Of a stretch of 64,000 nt of DNA, positions 16,385-27,060 are shown one piece after another. The stretch comes from Tetradesmus obliquus. Taxonomy: Eukaryota > Chlorophyta > Chlorophyceae > Sphaeropleales > Scenedesmaceae. Position numbers and translations under genes: made by a program. How positions within the stretch are numbered: the stretch's first letter is position 1; each line of letters opens with the position of its first letter. Location: positions 1,798,001 to 1,862,000 of the forward strand of contig CP126206.1 in assembly GCA_030272155.1 (NCBI GenBank). The letters run 5' to 3'. The notes under the pieces were generated by a model. It was not told the origin of the DNA. It searched no databases and saw only the letters and a list, made by a program, of their open reading frames with translations.

Positions 16385-17371
16385 TTGCTGCTGTAGGTGG
16401 TGGGGCTGCTGCACAGTGGGTAGCACTGCTGAGCCGCTGCTTGTTTGTGATGGCCAGTGCACTGGAGGCTGTAGTGTGTCATGTTCAGCAGCCTCCAACA
16501 CCTACACCTGGCAGTGGTGAAGCGGCTGATGCCGACGCCACCCAGCAGCAGCTGCTGCCCCTAAGTGCACTAAGGGAGATGATCTTGTTTCTGGTGTGGT
16601 GGGGTGGGAGCTGCGTGGATGCGCTGCGCAACTACCTGTGTATGTGTGGCACAGCACCAGACGTGCTGCAGCAGCTGCTGCAGCGGCTGGAGCAGCAGGC
16701 AGCAGCGCTTGGGGCGCTGACTGCGCAACACGATAACGCATCAGCAGCTGCGGAGCCTACCGCCCTGCAGCAGCTGCTGGCAGGCCTGCAGGAGGTGCAG
16801 CTGCCGCAGCAGCTGCTGAGCTGTGCGCAGGCAGTGGCAGGCCGCATCCCGCTCAGCACAGCCTGCAACAACCCTGGCTGCGTGAGCCTGGCGCAGCGCA
16901 GCGAGCTGCTGCTGGTGGGTGGCAAGAGCTGCGTGTGCGCCCGCTGCAAGAAAGCAAGGTGAGTGGCGCAATGTTGGCCGCAAGTTAGGCGGAGTTCGGC
17001 TGGCAGCAGTTGTTACCATTTAGCATGTGCCAGTCTACAAGGCCGCAGCACACCTCCCTATTGCGGCATTGCCGGCAGTATGCTTTGGCTTGTGCCTTCC
17101 TGCAGGGTGCCCCATTTGGTGTGCTGAGCGTGCGCTGCAGTCAGGCTTGCTGGCCTGACGCTGGGTCGAGTTTAGCAACCTTTTGATAATGTTGATGCCA
17201 CCAGTTACTATGCTGCCGGAATGCTGCTGCTGCTGCTGCTGCCGCTGTCTTTTCAGGTACTGCTGCAAGGCCTGCCAGGTGGAGCACTGGAAGTGGCACA
17301 ACGCGCTGTGCAAGGACAAGGCCATGCCAGCCGCAGCAGCTACAGCAGCAGCGGAGGCAGCAGCAATGTAG
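13185..17371 (+). CDS. MYND zinc-finger protein, large, low-complexity
   Basis: The N terminus at 13185 begins with a compact helical domain (MRLKTPASVAEAISVLQDV). The first exon junction, between about 13510 and 13920, is not resolved. A large exon then runs to 15282, followed by exons 15623-16958 and 17257-17371, all in phase, to TAG. The C terminus is a MYND finger split by the last intron: CNNPGC, CVCARC, then YCCKACQVEHWKWHNALC. MYND fingers bind short proline-rich peptides, so an adaptor role is likely; a catalytic domain is not seen. The central ~1000 residues are helical, leucine-rich stretches separated by poly-Ser, poly-Gln and poly-Ala tracts. A TGTAA polyadenylation-type motif lies at 17979-17983. 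Unlike its neighbours it shows almost no junction duplicates. Confidence 0.75.
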
Positions 17372-17439
17372 AACAGCAGCTAAGATACGCAGGGGGCTTG
17401 TGTGCGGGCCAAACTGAGATTTAAATGATGAGACGTGCA

Positions 17440-18185
17440 TAGTGTCACTGCGAAGGTCAAGCAGCGGCGGTGGCAGTTTATGATGGGCTACCTTGGGATG
17501 TGCATGACAGCTGGCACAGATACACAGCCTGCAGGAAACATGGATGTGGTTTGCGCCAGAATGAGGGCTATATGCAGAAGGTTGCATGAAGTGTCACTGC
17601 AAGTCATGCAGCAGTAGTGGCAACTTGTGATTGGCCACCTTTGGATGAGCAACTCGGCGGGCACACATGCCCAGAGTAGCAGTTTGCAGGAAACACAGCG
17701 TGTGGTTTGTGCTTGAATGAAGGCTGGTCATCATGGCCTTCTATGATAGAAGGCTGTCATTGCACGTCAGGAGGCGGCTGCTGTGCAGCTTGCGGGGGCC
17801 CACCTTCTGTTCTACAATGCGGCAGGCACGAAGAGTACACACCTTGAAGGACTCAGAACAAGGCGTTGCAGCACTGTGGCTTGATGGGTTAACATGATGA
17901 TGATGAAGGCGTGGCAGCGAATGGGTGCCCACCATTTGTTGCGTCACCACCGTGGTCACCACCAGTGACTGGTGATGATGTAATGATTACATGATGGGGG
18001 GCACAAAGATTACGCAGCTTGCAGGAATCATGATTTGTGTATTATTTATGAAGGATGGCTGGTTACAGAAGGGAACGTGAAGTGCAACTGCACGTCACGC
18101 GGCGGCCGCAGCCGCACGGTGCCAGCTCAGCTGCCCGCAAGTTGCGGGGCCCCACTGGGGCCGCCCCAATGCGGCGTTGCAACCA
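17440..18185 (+). repeat. Diverged repeats downstream of the MYND gene
   Basis: Four related segments, near 17440-17530, 17585-17720, 17750-17840 and 18060-18180, share GTGTCACTGCA, AGCAG.GGCGG and CAGGAAACA words in the same order. They are strongly diverged. Confidence 0.45.
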
Positions 18186-18299
18186 TTGTTGTGCAATGCA
18201 AACTGGGTACGAAAAAACTGATGCTGTCGTGGTACCAGGGCGCTATAACCCGCATGAGGAATGATGTAATATACTAATTTCGAAGAATTTTCCCATCTG

Positions 18300-18442
18300 G
18301 TTGGTGGCTCACCATACCCCATGGTGCGGCGCAGTGGCACAGTGTGCGCAGTGGGGTCAGGCTGTACAGAGGTGACATCATCCACTGCGAACTGCAGCCC
18401 ACCACAGACACCCACACTGGCACCCATCATGCAAAAGCACAT
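18300..18442 (-). pseudogene. Possible orphan exon, cell-wall/lectin-like
   Basis: The reverse strand reads GVCGGLQFAVDDVTSVQPD and ends at a GTGAGC donor. DDVT endings of this kind occur in algal extracellular carbohydrate-binding or pherophorin-like proteins. No partner exons were found, so a remnant or an isolated exon is possible. Confidence 0.25.
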
Positions 18443-18764
18443 TGCTCAAAGCATACTCATCCATCAGCTGCTCTGTAGCCTGGCTGCACATTGCTGCGAA
18501 CGATCCGGCCCGGTGACTGGAGCAACACGTGCCTCCCTACCGTCTGGCTGCCTGATGAGCGTTCAAGTGCATAATGAAAGGTGATAAACCCGCCTTTGCT
18601 TCACATGCAGTCAATGCAGAGGGTTTAGCTCGTTATAGTAGACTTGGTCCCAGCTTACTTGTCCGGTGACCAGTAGTCGGCACGGCACCTTTGCGTTTCG
18701 CTGGTCACGGAATTTTCACTTTTATTACTGCCGTTTCCTCCATACTCTCCTGAAAAGCAGCATC

Positions 18765-21197
18765 ATGCAGCTTGCAGGCCAGAAGAGGTGGGCTATGCTG
18801 CTCAATTTTGATACTGGACCCCGTCGAAGCAAACAGTTTGTCCTAATATAAGTTTTCATGCCTCGCAGCATTGCTGGGCAGCGCCCATGCGCTGCACGCA
18901 CTGCCGTGAAGCAGGTGAGCTGCCTAGAAGTGATGTGGTGCTCTACAGACGACCATTGTACTATGTATACTTGATCCGTATTGGTCTGGCCGCCAATTGG
19001 GCTTTAGGTGCACTGCATCGTCTGTTCGGTAGCACCCCACTCAAACTAGGCCCGTGCAATTTGTTCTGCTTTGCGTAGGTCCGCGTCGCACCTGTTCAGG
19101 CCAGCAAGTCCCAGAAGGGTCGCTGGAGTGCCATGGATGCCGGCAACGACCAATCCGATGACCAGGTGCGAGGCAGCAGAAGGGTCCAGTCGCGGGAGGA
19201 GTTGCCCTGGTGCAATGAGGCACTGCATTGTCCATGGATCATCAGCAAAAATATCTTGTATACGTCGTTTGTTTGAGGGCAAGCAGTTTGCTTTCGAGGG
19301 GGAGCAGCAGAGCCCACACCGGCGTTGCAGTTTCCTGCTGATTGTTGGCCACCTCGATGTGCCATCTGACGCATTGGCACCGAGGCTTCGATTGTTGTGG
19401 GCTTATCTATAGCAGTAGTAATTGGGGATCCAACAGACAGCTGTCAGGCAGGCTGGAGCTTTTGATTTGCAGGAGCAGCAGCACCTGCAACTCAGCAGCT
19501 TCCTGCTCACGCTGTCGTGCGCTACAATACCCTCTGTGTAGCAAGGCATACCCTCTTTGTAGCAATGGCTGTGGCTATAAGGCTGCTGCATTTAACCTCG
19601 CTGGGCCAGCGCTGGCATTTCCGCTTGTTATTCAACAAGCGCTACACACAGCCATCCTGCAAGTTTACAGCATCTGCTCTGCAGGAATCCTCTGCCCATC
19701 CTGACCTCCTGTGTTGCGCTGAATCCTCTTCTTTCAACCCTGCAACAAGACATTGCGCATGGCCACGGCATGGCCACGGCAGGACGAGCTGTTCCAGGGC
19801 TGGGGCGGCACCTGGCGTCCCTTGTTTCAATTCTCCAGCTATCAGCATGCCTGACACCATCATGTGTTCCTGTCTTGTCTTTTGCTTAATGTCTGCAGCA
19901 AGACATTGCGCGTGGCCGCGGCATGGTTGACGAGCTGTTCCAGGGCTGGGGCGGCACCGGCGGCACTGCCAATGCCATCATGAACAGCAGCGACTACCTG
20001 AGCCAGGCAGCCAAGACCTTCAACAACATCGAGGATGGTGCGTTGCTGCTGCTGCTGCTCCTGCTTATGATATCATGGCTGCATGTATGCATTCATATGT
20101 ACAGGGAGTATGCGCGCAATGCTGGCATCGCTGCCTGGTGTGTGTCGACAGCTTGCTGCTGCTGCACAGCGTCAGCGCATGGTCGGCATCCACGTTGACC
20201 AGCTTGCAGGCTTTCGCTGCAGCTGCCGCTGCCGCTGCTCTTGCAGCACAGGGGTGTGGCTGAGCTGCTTTGGTGCCTTGTCTTGATCATGTTGCTGCCC
20301 ACAGCTCACCCTAATTGCTGCCGCTGCTGTCGCTGCTGCTGCTTGTTACATGTGCCATTTCAACACACGATTCTACATGTCAGCCGCTTTTCTGGACAAG
20401 ATTGCCATCCATGTGGCTACGACCTGTATCTCACCCACGCTGCTGCTGCTGCTTCCGCTGTGTTACATGTGCTGTTATAACACACAGGCTTCTACATCTC
20501 TCCTGCTTTCCTGGACAAGATCACCATCCACGTGGCCAAGAACTTCATGGACCTGCCCAAGATCAAGGTGCCCCTCATCCTGGGTATCTGGGGAGGCAAG
20601 GGACAGGTGCGGCCTGGGGCAGTGTAAATGTTTAACCTCCAACGCTTGCGTCTAAACAGGTTGTGGTGTGAGGCTGCACAAGGTCCAGGTGCCGCACATT
20701 CCGGGTGTCTGGGGCGGCAATGGACAGGTGCGCGGACTTTGTTTTGGTTCTTTAGGGGCTGCTGGGTATCAGCAAGCTGTAGCAAGCGGCTGCTTTTGCA
20801 CCTGCTGCCTTGTGTTCCTATGTCAGCATCCAGTGCTGCTGCCAGTGGCGTGTGCAGGGCAAGGCTCCCCAGTGTGTGCTGCCTTGCAGCTGTTGCCGCT
20901 TTACTCACGCTGCTGCTGCTGCTGCTGCCCTGCGTCTCTGCACCCACAGGGTAAGACCTTCCAGTGCGCTCTGGCCTTCAAGCAGCTGGGCATTATCTCA
21001 CACTGCTGCTGCTACTACTGCTGCTCCCACCCTCGTTATTGACTGCAGGGTAAGACCTTCCAGTGCGCGCTGCCTTCAAGAAGCTGGGCATTATCTCACA
21101 CTGCTGCTGCTACTGCTGCTGCTCCCATCCTTGTTATTGGCTGCAGGGTAAGACCTCCCAGTGCGCGCTGGCCTTCAAGAAGCTGGGCATTGTCTCA

Positions 21198-21230
<33 letters not shown>

Positions 21231-24200
21231 GTGTGTACACAACAACAGGGTAAGACCTTCCAGTGCGCGCTGGCCTTCAAGAAGCTGGGCATCAGCCCCA
21301 TCGTGATGAGCGCTGGTGAGCTGGAGTCCGGCAACGCAGGAGAGCCAGCCAAGCTGCTGCGCCAGCGCTACAGGTGCGGCTTGCACTATGTTACTGTGGT
21401 GTCAGCACATAACGCCAGCACATTGATGTGTGTTACGATGCATCTAGTATGCAGGGGAGCAGCATCTGTGTTGACGAGGCGGGATTGCAGCAGCAAGCGC
21501 AGCCGCACTGCAATGTAGCATTGAGGCAACAGTCAGCCAGCGCAGCACACAGTATGCTTGCAGTGATACATCATCGTCCTCCAGCTGTGGTGCTGGGGGG
21601 TCGCATTTTCATGTCCCTCTGCGTCTGCAGGGAGGCGTCCAACCAAATCAAGAAGGGCGAGATGTGCGCGCTGTTCATCAACGACCTGTGCCGACGTTTT
21701 CTGCTTCTTTTTCTTCTGCTGTGTGTCATGTGTGTGCGCAGGGAGGCGTCTGACCAGATCAAGAAGGGCAAGATGTGCGCGCTGTTCATCAACGATCTGT
21801 GCTGGCTCTTTCTGCGTCTAAGTGTTCTGCCGTGTTGTCATTTGTGCGCAGGGAGGCGTCTGACCAGATCAAGAAGGGCAAGATGGTTGTGCTGTTCTTC
21901 AACGACCTGTGCTGACGTTTTCTGGTGTTTACTCTTCTGCCGTGTTGTTATTTGCGTGCAGGGAGGCGTCTGACCAGATCAAGAAGGGCAAGATGTGCGG
22001 GCTGTTCATCAACGATCTGGATGCCGGAGCAGGCCGCATGGGCGAGTCCACGCAGTACACGGTCAACAACCAGATGGTCAACGCCACGCTCATGAACATT
22101 GCCGACAACCCCACCAACGTGCAGCTGCCAGGCGTGTACAAGAACGAGGAGATCCCCCGCGTGCCCATCATCTGCACAGGTGCGCTCAGGCTTGGATGGT
22201 ATACAGCAGTCGTTCGCATAGCAGTATTCATACAGCTGCACGTTCCGCGTGCCCGCCATCTGCACAGGTGCAATTGGGTCCACAACAGCAAATTCACCAG
22301 AGTCAGCATCCTCATCTGTTTGCAGCTGGAGTTGCTGTAGCTCCGTGCGCACACAGCAGCTGGGCTGCAGTGGTGCCTGGTCTCACATGCCGGGTGTGCA
22401 AGGGCTTTTGCCAGGAGCAAATCTGGCAGGGTCGTGCTGGGCTGGGCTGGGCTGCTAATACTGTGCACATGTGTGCGGGCTCTGCAAAGCCCCATGCATA
22501 GCAGCAGCGCAGCTGCACCTGCCGCACTGCAGCAATGTCTGGTACGCTTTTGCATGCGCGGTTCTAACTCCCCTGCCGTTGTGCTGCTGCTGCTGCTGCT
22601 TGCAGGTAACGACTTCTCTACCCTGTACGCCCCTCTGATCCGTGATGGCCGTATGGAGAAGTACTACTGGAACCCCACCCGCGAGGACCGCGTGGGCGTG
22701 TGCATGGGCATCTTCCAGGTGAGAACAGGGCGTGAACATCTGTTGTACCGCAACTGTGTGTTGGATTTCATGCGACATGCACGTGCGAGGACCGCGTGGG
22801 CGTGTGCATGGGCATCTTCCAGGTGAGGATGTGCTGCGATTGGCAGTTGACACGAAAAGTGCAGTTGTGCTTGTCATAAGGGGACTTTCAGCAACAGAGA
22901 TGGGTGTTTGGCGTGTGCATGGACATCTTTCAGGTGAAACCAGGCATGAACTCTGGTCTTTTGGTGGGAACAGGGTGTGAAGTTCTGCAATGCATGCTAA
23001 GTTTCACTGCAGCTGTGCGTTTGATGCCATGGGACATGCACGCACGAGGATCACAGCAGCTGTTTCACAGCAGCTTACAGGAGAACAGCAATGTTTCGCT
23101 GTAGCTGTGGGCGGCACCGTGCACTTCAGCCGCCTAACCACCCTCCTGCCGCTACTGCTGCTGCTGCTGCTGCCCCTGCCGCCACATTGCACACGTGCAG
23201 GAGGACAAGGTGTCCCGTGGTGAGGTGGAGGTGCTGGTGGACACCTTCCCCGGCCAGTCCATCGACTTCTTCGGAGCTCTGCGCGCACGCGTGTACGACG
23301 ATAAGGTGCGTGGCTGAGCTCATCTGAGGCGGAAAACACGTTGGTGCCTGTCTTGTGTTATTGGTGTGCAGTGGGTTGGGGAGGGCAGCGCTGCGCGCAC
23401 GCGACTAGCAGCAGCGGCAGGCATGTCAGCAGCAGCTGCCAACAGCTGCCACACATCAGCGTCAGCGGCATGAAGGAACACACGCATCAAGTGCAGTGCC
23501 TTCAAGCGCCTCCATACCTGCAACTGTCCCAGTGTTGATCCGCACACACACAGGACAGGCACTCACACGCGCTGCCTCCACATGCCAACTGCTTCTTCTG
23601 TACACCTGCGCAGGTGCGCGAGTTCATCAGCGGCATCGGCGTGGAGAACACTCACACCTGATACATGCACCGACACACATACACAGGCACTAACATGCAG
23701 TTTGTGTACCTCGTGCTGTGCCCCTGCAGGTGCGTGAGTTCATCAGCGGCATCGGCGTGGAGAACATCGGCAAGCGCCTCATCAACAGCCGCGAGGGCAA
23801 GGTCAACTTTGAGAAGCCCGCCATGCCCCTGGACGTGAGTGCGGCTCAGGGCTTGCGGTTTTGGGTGTGGGGTTTCGGGTCTGCGGTGCGCTGCGTGTGA
23901 GAGGAAGGTCAACTATGAAAAGCCCGCCATACCCCTGGACGCGAGTGCGGCTTAAAGCTTGCGGTTTTGGGGCTTGAGTTTAGGATTGCGGTGTGCTGCG
24001 ACTGAAGGGCAACTGCAAGCCCAAGCCAGTTCTGGGCGTGTGTGCCATTGTTGATGCAATGGGGTGCAGTTTGGGCGGCTGCAGAGCTTGCAGGAAACAC
24101 AGCCTAGTGATGCAGTTGCACTGCACAGCAGGTGTGCACTGTAACGGCGTTGTTGTGCGCTTGGCCCGCAGTTGTCATGTTGCATTGGTGCCGTTACAGG

Positions 24201-24482
24201 CACACTGTGACAGGCATGCTGCATGCATGTAGTGCACGAGTGCTGTGCCTTCTGTTGGCAGCTGCTGGCCTGTCTGCCGTGTCCTTCCTCTGACGTCTGC
24301 CTTGCTGTGGGTTTCTTGTGCTGATCTGTTATGTCCTGCAGATCCTGATCAAGTACGGCAAGCAGCTGGTGGATGAGCAGGACAACGTGAAGCGTGTGCA
24401 GCTGGCTGATGCCTACCTGGCAGGCGCTGAGCTGGCAGGATCTGGTGGCAGCTCCATGCCAGAGGCTTACGCGGCCCAGTAA
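18765..24482 (+). CDS. RCA: Rubisco activase, chloroplast AAA+ ATPase
   Basis: Eleven exons (18765-18787, 18869-18914, 19079-19165, 19899-20037, 20488-20606, 21249-21373, 21962-22179, 22606-22718, 23201-23305, 23730-23834, 24342-24482) join in phase to 406 residues, close to other algal activases. An Arg/Ala-rich transit peptide is followed by the conserved GRWSAMDAG segment, then Walker A GGKGQ|GKT split by intron 5, and Walker [10 protein letters not shown]. Next come the TGND sensor region, the Arg-rich [14 protein letters not shown] segment, and the [17 protein letters not shown] sensor-2 region. It ends [10 protein letters not shown], so it is the short form without the redox-cysteine extension of plant alpha isoforms. 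It releases inhibitory sugar phosphates from Rubisco in the stroma using ATP. At least fourteen decoy copies of its exon borders lie in its introns. Confidence 0.95.
19744..19812 (+). repeat. Decoy copy of RCA exon 4 start
   Basis: This copies the exon's [15 protein letters not shown] head with an internal 11-nt duplication, 155 bp upstream of the true exon. The acceptor AG is changed to AA. Confidence 0.75.
20366..20425 (+). repeat. Decoy copy of RCA exon 5 start
   Basis: This copies FYxSxAFLDKIxIHVA-coding sequence about 120 bp before the true exon at 20488. The acceptor AG is lost. Confidence 0.75.
20680..20727 (+). repeat. Decoy copy of RCA exon 5 end with donor
   Basis: This repeats the codons for KVxVPxIxGxWGGxGQ and the GTGCG donor, 121 bp after the true exon end at 20606. 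It carries about nine substitutions. Confidence 0.8.
20950..21300 (+). repeat. Four-copy array of RCA exon 6 start
   Basis: Exon heads ([15 protein letters not shown]), each preceded by a CAG acceptor and CTG-rich intron tail, start at 20950, 21049, 21147 and 21249. Only the last continues as the exon. The second has a 1-nt deletion that breaks the frame. Confidence 0.9.
21631..22020 (+). repeat. Four-copy array of RCA exon 7 start
   Basis: [17 protein letters not shown] heads with intact CAG acceptors start at 21631, 21742, 21852 and 21962, 110-111 bp apart. Only the last is followed by the rest of Walker B and the exon. Others encode FINDL or FFNDL and then enter intron sequence. Confidence 0.9.
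22244..22267 (+). repeat. Decoy copy of RCA exon 7 end with donor
   Basis: This 24-nt copy of the exon tail, with a GTGCA donor, lies 88 bp after the true donor. Confidence 0.65.
22682..22933 (+). repeat. Three-copy array of RCA exon 8 end
   Basis: Copies of [17 protein letters not shown] sequence end at 22718 (true), 22822 and 22933, each followed by GTGA. The second is identical over about 38 nt. Confidence 0.9.
23614..23940 (+). repeat. RCA exon 10 flanked by decoys on both sides
   Basis: A copy of the exon head lies at 23614-23650, 116 bp upstream. A copy of the exon tail lies at 23905-23940, 106 bp downstream. The tail copy has its donor changed from GTGAGT to GCGAGT. Confidence 0.85.
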
Positions 24483-25723
24483 GCAGCCGCCGCAACAGCA
24501 CGGCCTTGCAGGAAGCTTGCGGAGCTTGCAGGACAGCAAGTCGCTTGCAGGAAACTTGCAGGAGACCGTGCTGCTGGCTGGGGATGCTGAGGAGGTGTGC
24601 GGCAGCTGCTGCAGCAGCAGCGGAGCGTCTGGTGTAGCAAACGTGCTGCAGCAGGGCTGCTGCTGCTGCGGGCGCTGCTGCGGGGCGCGCGTGCATGGTG
24701 TGGCCATCTCTTGGCGGAGTGTGCGGGATGATCACTCGCTGCGGCTGCACGGCATCGCTGGGCACATGGGAATGAATGGCTGCTGGCATGCTGCAGGATT
24801 GCAGCCTGGGTCAAGTGCCCGTCGGGGTTGTGTGCAGAAAGTGGTTAGCAAGAATGACACAAAGGCTCAAGGTATCTGTGTGTCGGGAAGTTGTATGCTG
24901 TTGTGGCTTGTTCAGCCTGGCCGACTGTTGGCGGCCTGGGTCACAGTAGCAGGGCAGTCAGCTGCTGCTGGTGGATGTTCGGAAAGGGTTGCTTAACCAG
25001 CAGGAGCTTGTGCTATGCACTTCAAAGTTGCATCCCCCCGCGACTGTTGCATGATTTTGCGGTCATGCTGCCGCTGCGTGTGGCTTTGTCGGGTGTTGGC
25101 ACAGCAGGCCTGATGATTAGCAGCACTTTGGTAATCAATCTCAATGCTATTCAACCACCTTGCCTTCAGGCAGCGGCCTTGCTCGAGATGTCCCTAGTTT
25201 GCTTGGCATGCGTGCGAAGGAAAGACACATTGAGCAGCATTGCATGCATGGCGCATGTATGTGTCATCGAAGACTCATCCTAGTTGGGCTTGCACAGAGC
25301 GTTGGCAGGATAGCTGCTGCTGTTTGTGGGCAAGTGCGGTGCTTTGTGTTATCCAACAACATCATAATACCGTTGAAGACCTGCCATCTATCACCGCCCG
25401 GACGTCAGGCCTGCCTTAAAGCGAAACTACTCCCAAAGCTGCAAATCTGCTTAGCCTGCTGAGCAGAACCCTCCAAGACGCCCACCTGAAAGATGGGGAT
25501 GACCAAGTCAAGCCAGCAACACTGTCCACGCACATTACGTTAATACAGAGATTGGCGCTCTTGACAGGCACACGTTTCGCGTACAGTCGGGCATGCTGAC
25601 ATGGGCACGGTGTGAGCAGTTGTTTGTCATTGTTATATTACAAAGGGTCGCCCCGTGCAGCCTAGCCTGCCGGCACGACAGCGATATGCTTTTATGGTAA
25701 TATTTCTAAATACTACCGCAATA
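24483..25723. other. Intergenic stretch
   Basis: This holds the 3' UTR of the activase gene and DNA up to the next ORF. Short forward frames overlap the UTR but have no recognisable product. A few TTGCAGGA words recur at 24513-24560. Confidence 0.4.
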
Positions 25724-26125
25724 TCATTCCACTAGCGGCAGCCGCAGCACCAGCATCAGCATCAGAAGCCACATCCACTGCACTGCAATGAGTGACTCAT
25801 TGAGTGCCACTGCCACTGGAGTTTGACGGCACTGAGCCGCTGCTGCGGCAGCACTGCTGCTTCGTGCCGAAGCAGTGCTGGCTGAGCCACCACCAGAAAT
25901 AGCCTGCCTACTCAGTAGTAGCCTACCGTTGGCATCCACAGCAGCAATGTCGTAACACTCACTGCCGTAGGGTCCTTGGCAAGGCATTTGGCATGTAACT
26001 TGACGCGCACTTGATATTGAATTGTGTGCCTTGTCATTGCCGCAGTGTGCCACACTGTAGAGAATAACAAAGCCAGCAATGAGACACGCCACACGCATCA
26101 TCAACCCATCCTTCACCAGACCCAT
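25724..26125 (-). CDS. Small predicted secreted, possibly GPI-anchored protein
   Basis: An intronless ORF of 133 codons. The N terminus (best start the second or third Met, MRVACLIAGFVILYS) is a good signal peptide. The C terminus is a hydrophobic stretch (WMWLLMLMLVL), as in GPI-anchor signals or a tail anchor. Between them lie five or so cysteines and a Ser/Ala tract. I recognise no family. Codon usage is unremarkable and expression is unproven, so a chance ORF remains possible. Confidence 0.4.
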   Translation of the reverse strand: MGLVKDGLMMRVACLIAGFVILYSVAHCGNDKAHNSISSARQVTCQMPCQGPYGSECYDIAAVDANGRLLLSRQAISGGGSASTASARSSSAAAAAAQCRQTPVAVALNESLIAVQWMWLLMLMLVLRLPLVE

Positions 26126-26460
26126 CGTTCACATCAGTGTGGAGAGTACCCTATACAGCATATATGCCAGGAAGTGCCCAACGCGTGGGCTCAATCAAGG
26201 GAGATGATGCAGATGCATTGTCACCTAGCTATAGACGGCAGCGGCTGCTGCTCCTGATCATGAGCTGGTCCTGCCTACCCCAGGTAGCAGGCTGCTGCTG
26301 CAGTTGCTGCTGCTGCAACCAACATTTTGGACGCATTGAAAGGCTTCACTGGCAACGAGCCTTCGTCATCATCATCACATTTTCACATTTATGTATTGAA
26401 AACCCGTCCGCCCCAACCCGATACCTCGATAGACATAAAATGAGCTTCACAATTTGGAGG

Positions 26461-26465
26461 TTACA
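26461..26465 (-). promoter_or_regulatory. Candidate TGTAA polyadenylation motif for PRPF31
   Basis: TGTAA on the minus strand, about 550 bp after the PRPF31 stop and beyond its terminal repeats. TGTAA is the usual green-algal poly(A) signal, but a pentamer is weak evidence. Confidence 0.25.
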
Positions 26466-26579
26466 CAAGTAACCAAGTAATCTCGCCCGTTGGGGCTCAT
26501 TAGGCAACATATGCTGACGTATGCCAATGCCACAGCAGCGTTTCTGGGGCATGCGCATGGCTCCAGGGATGATGCCCAA

Positions 26580-26907
26580 CAGACCACCTGGCCGTGTGCA
26601 GCGACCTGAAGCCACCAAACTCGCTGCTGCTGAGTGTCACTTGGCCTTGTGCAGCGACCTGCAGCTGCAGGTCGCTGCCAAATCCACTGGCCAATTGCAG
26701 TTGACGCTGTTCATAGTTACTGTAGCTGGAATGACAGCATGATGATGCTTGTAACTTGCCCTTGTGCAGCACCCTGAAGCCGCCAAACTCACTGCCGCTA
26801 CCGCTGCAGCAGTGCTGTCACCTGGCCATGTGCAAGGACCCAAAGCGTCCAAGCCCGCTGAACAACAGCCTCACTTGGCCTTGTGCAGCGACCTGAAGCC
26901 ACCAAAC

Positions 26908-26941
<34 letters not shown>

Positions 26942-26948
26942 TACTGTC

Positions 26949-26998
<50 letters not shown>

Positions 26999-27060
26999 TA
27001 AGCCTGCAACAGCCTCACTTGGTCTTGTGCAGTGACCTGAAGCCGCCAAACTCGCTGAAG
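26580..27060 (-). repeat. Copies of the PRPF31 terminal codons and stop
   Basis: The reverse-strand segment for [10 protein letters not shown] plus downstream bases recurs near 26590, 26645, 26765, 26880 and 27020 (true end). CTG tracts separate the copies. Distances are irregular and copies are scrambled more than in other genes here. Confidence 0.7.

Noticed and set aside
20950..22020. Reading the repeated activase exon heads as extra coding exons or tandem pseudogenes
   Set aside because: The copies lack donors after the head and would break the frame or insert intron sequence; only the last copy of each array continues into the full exon.
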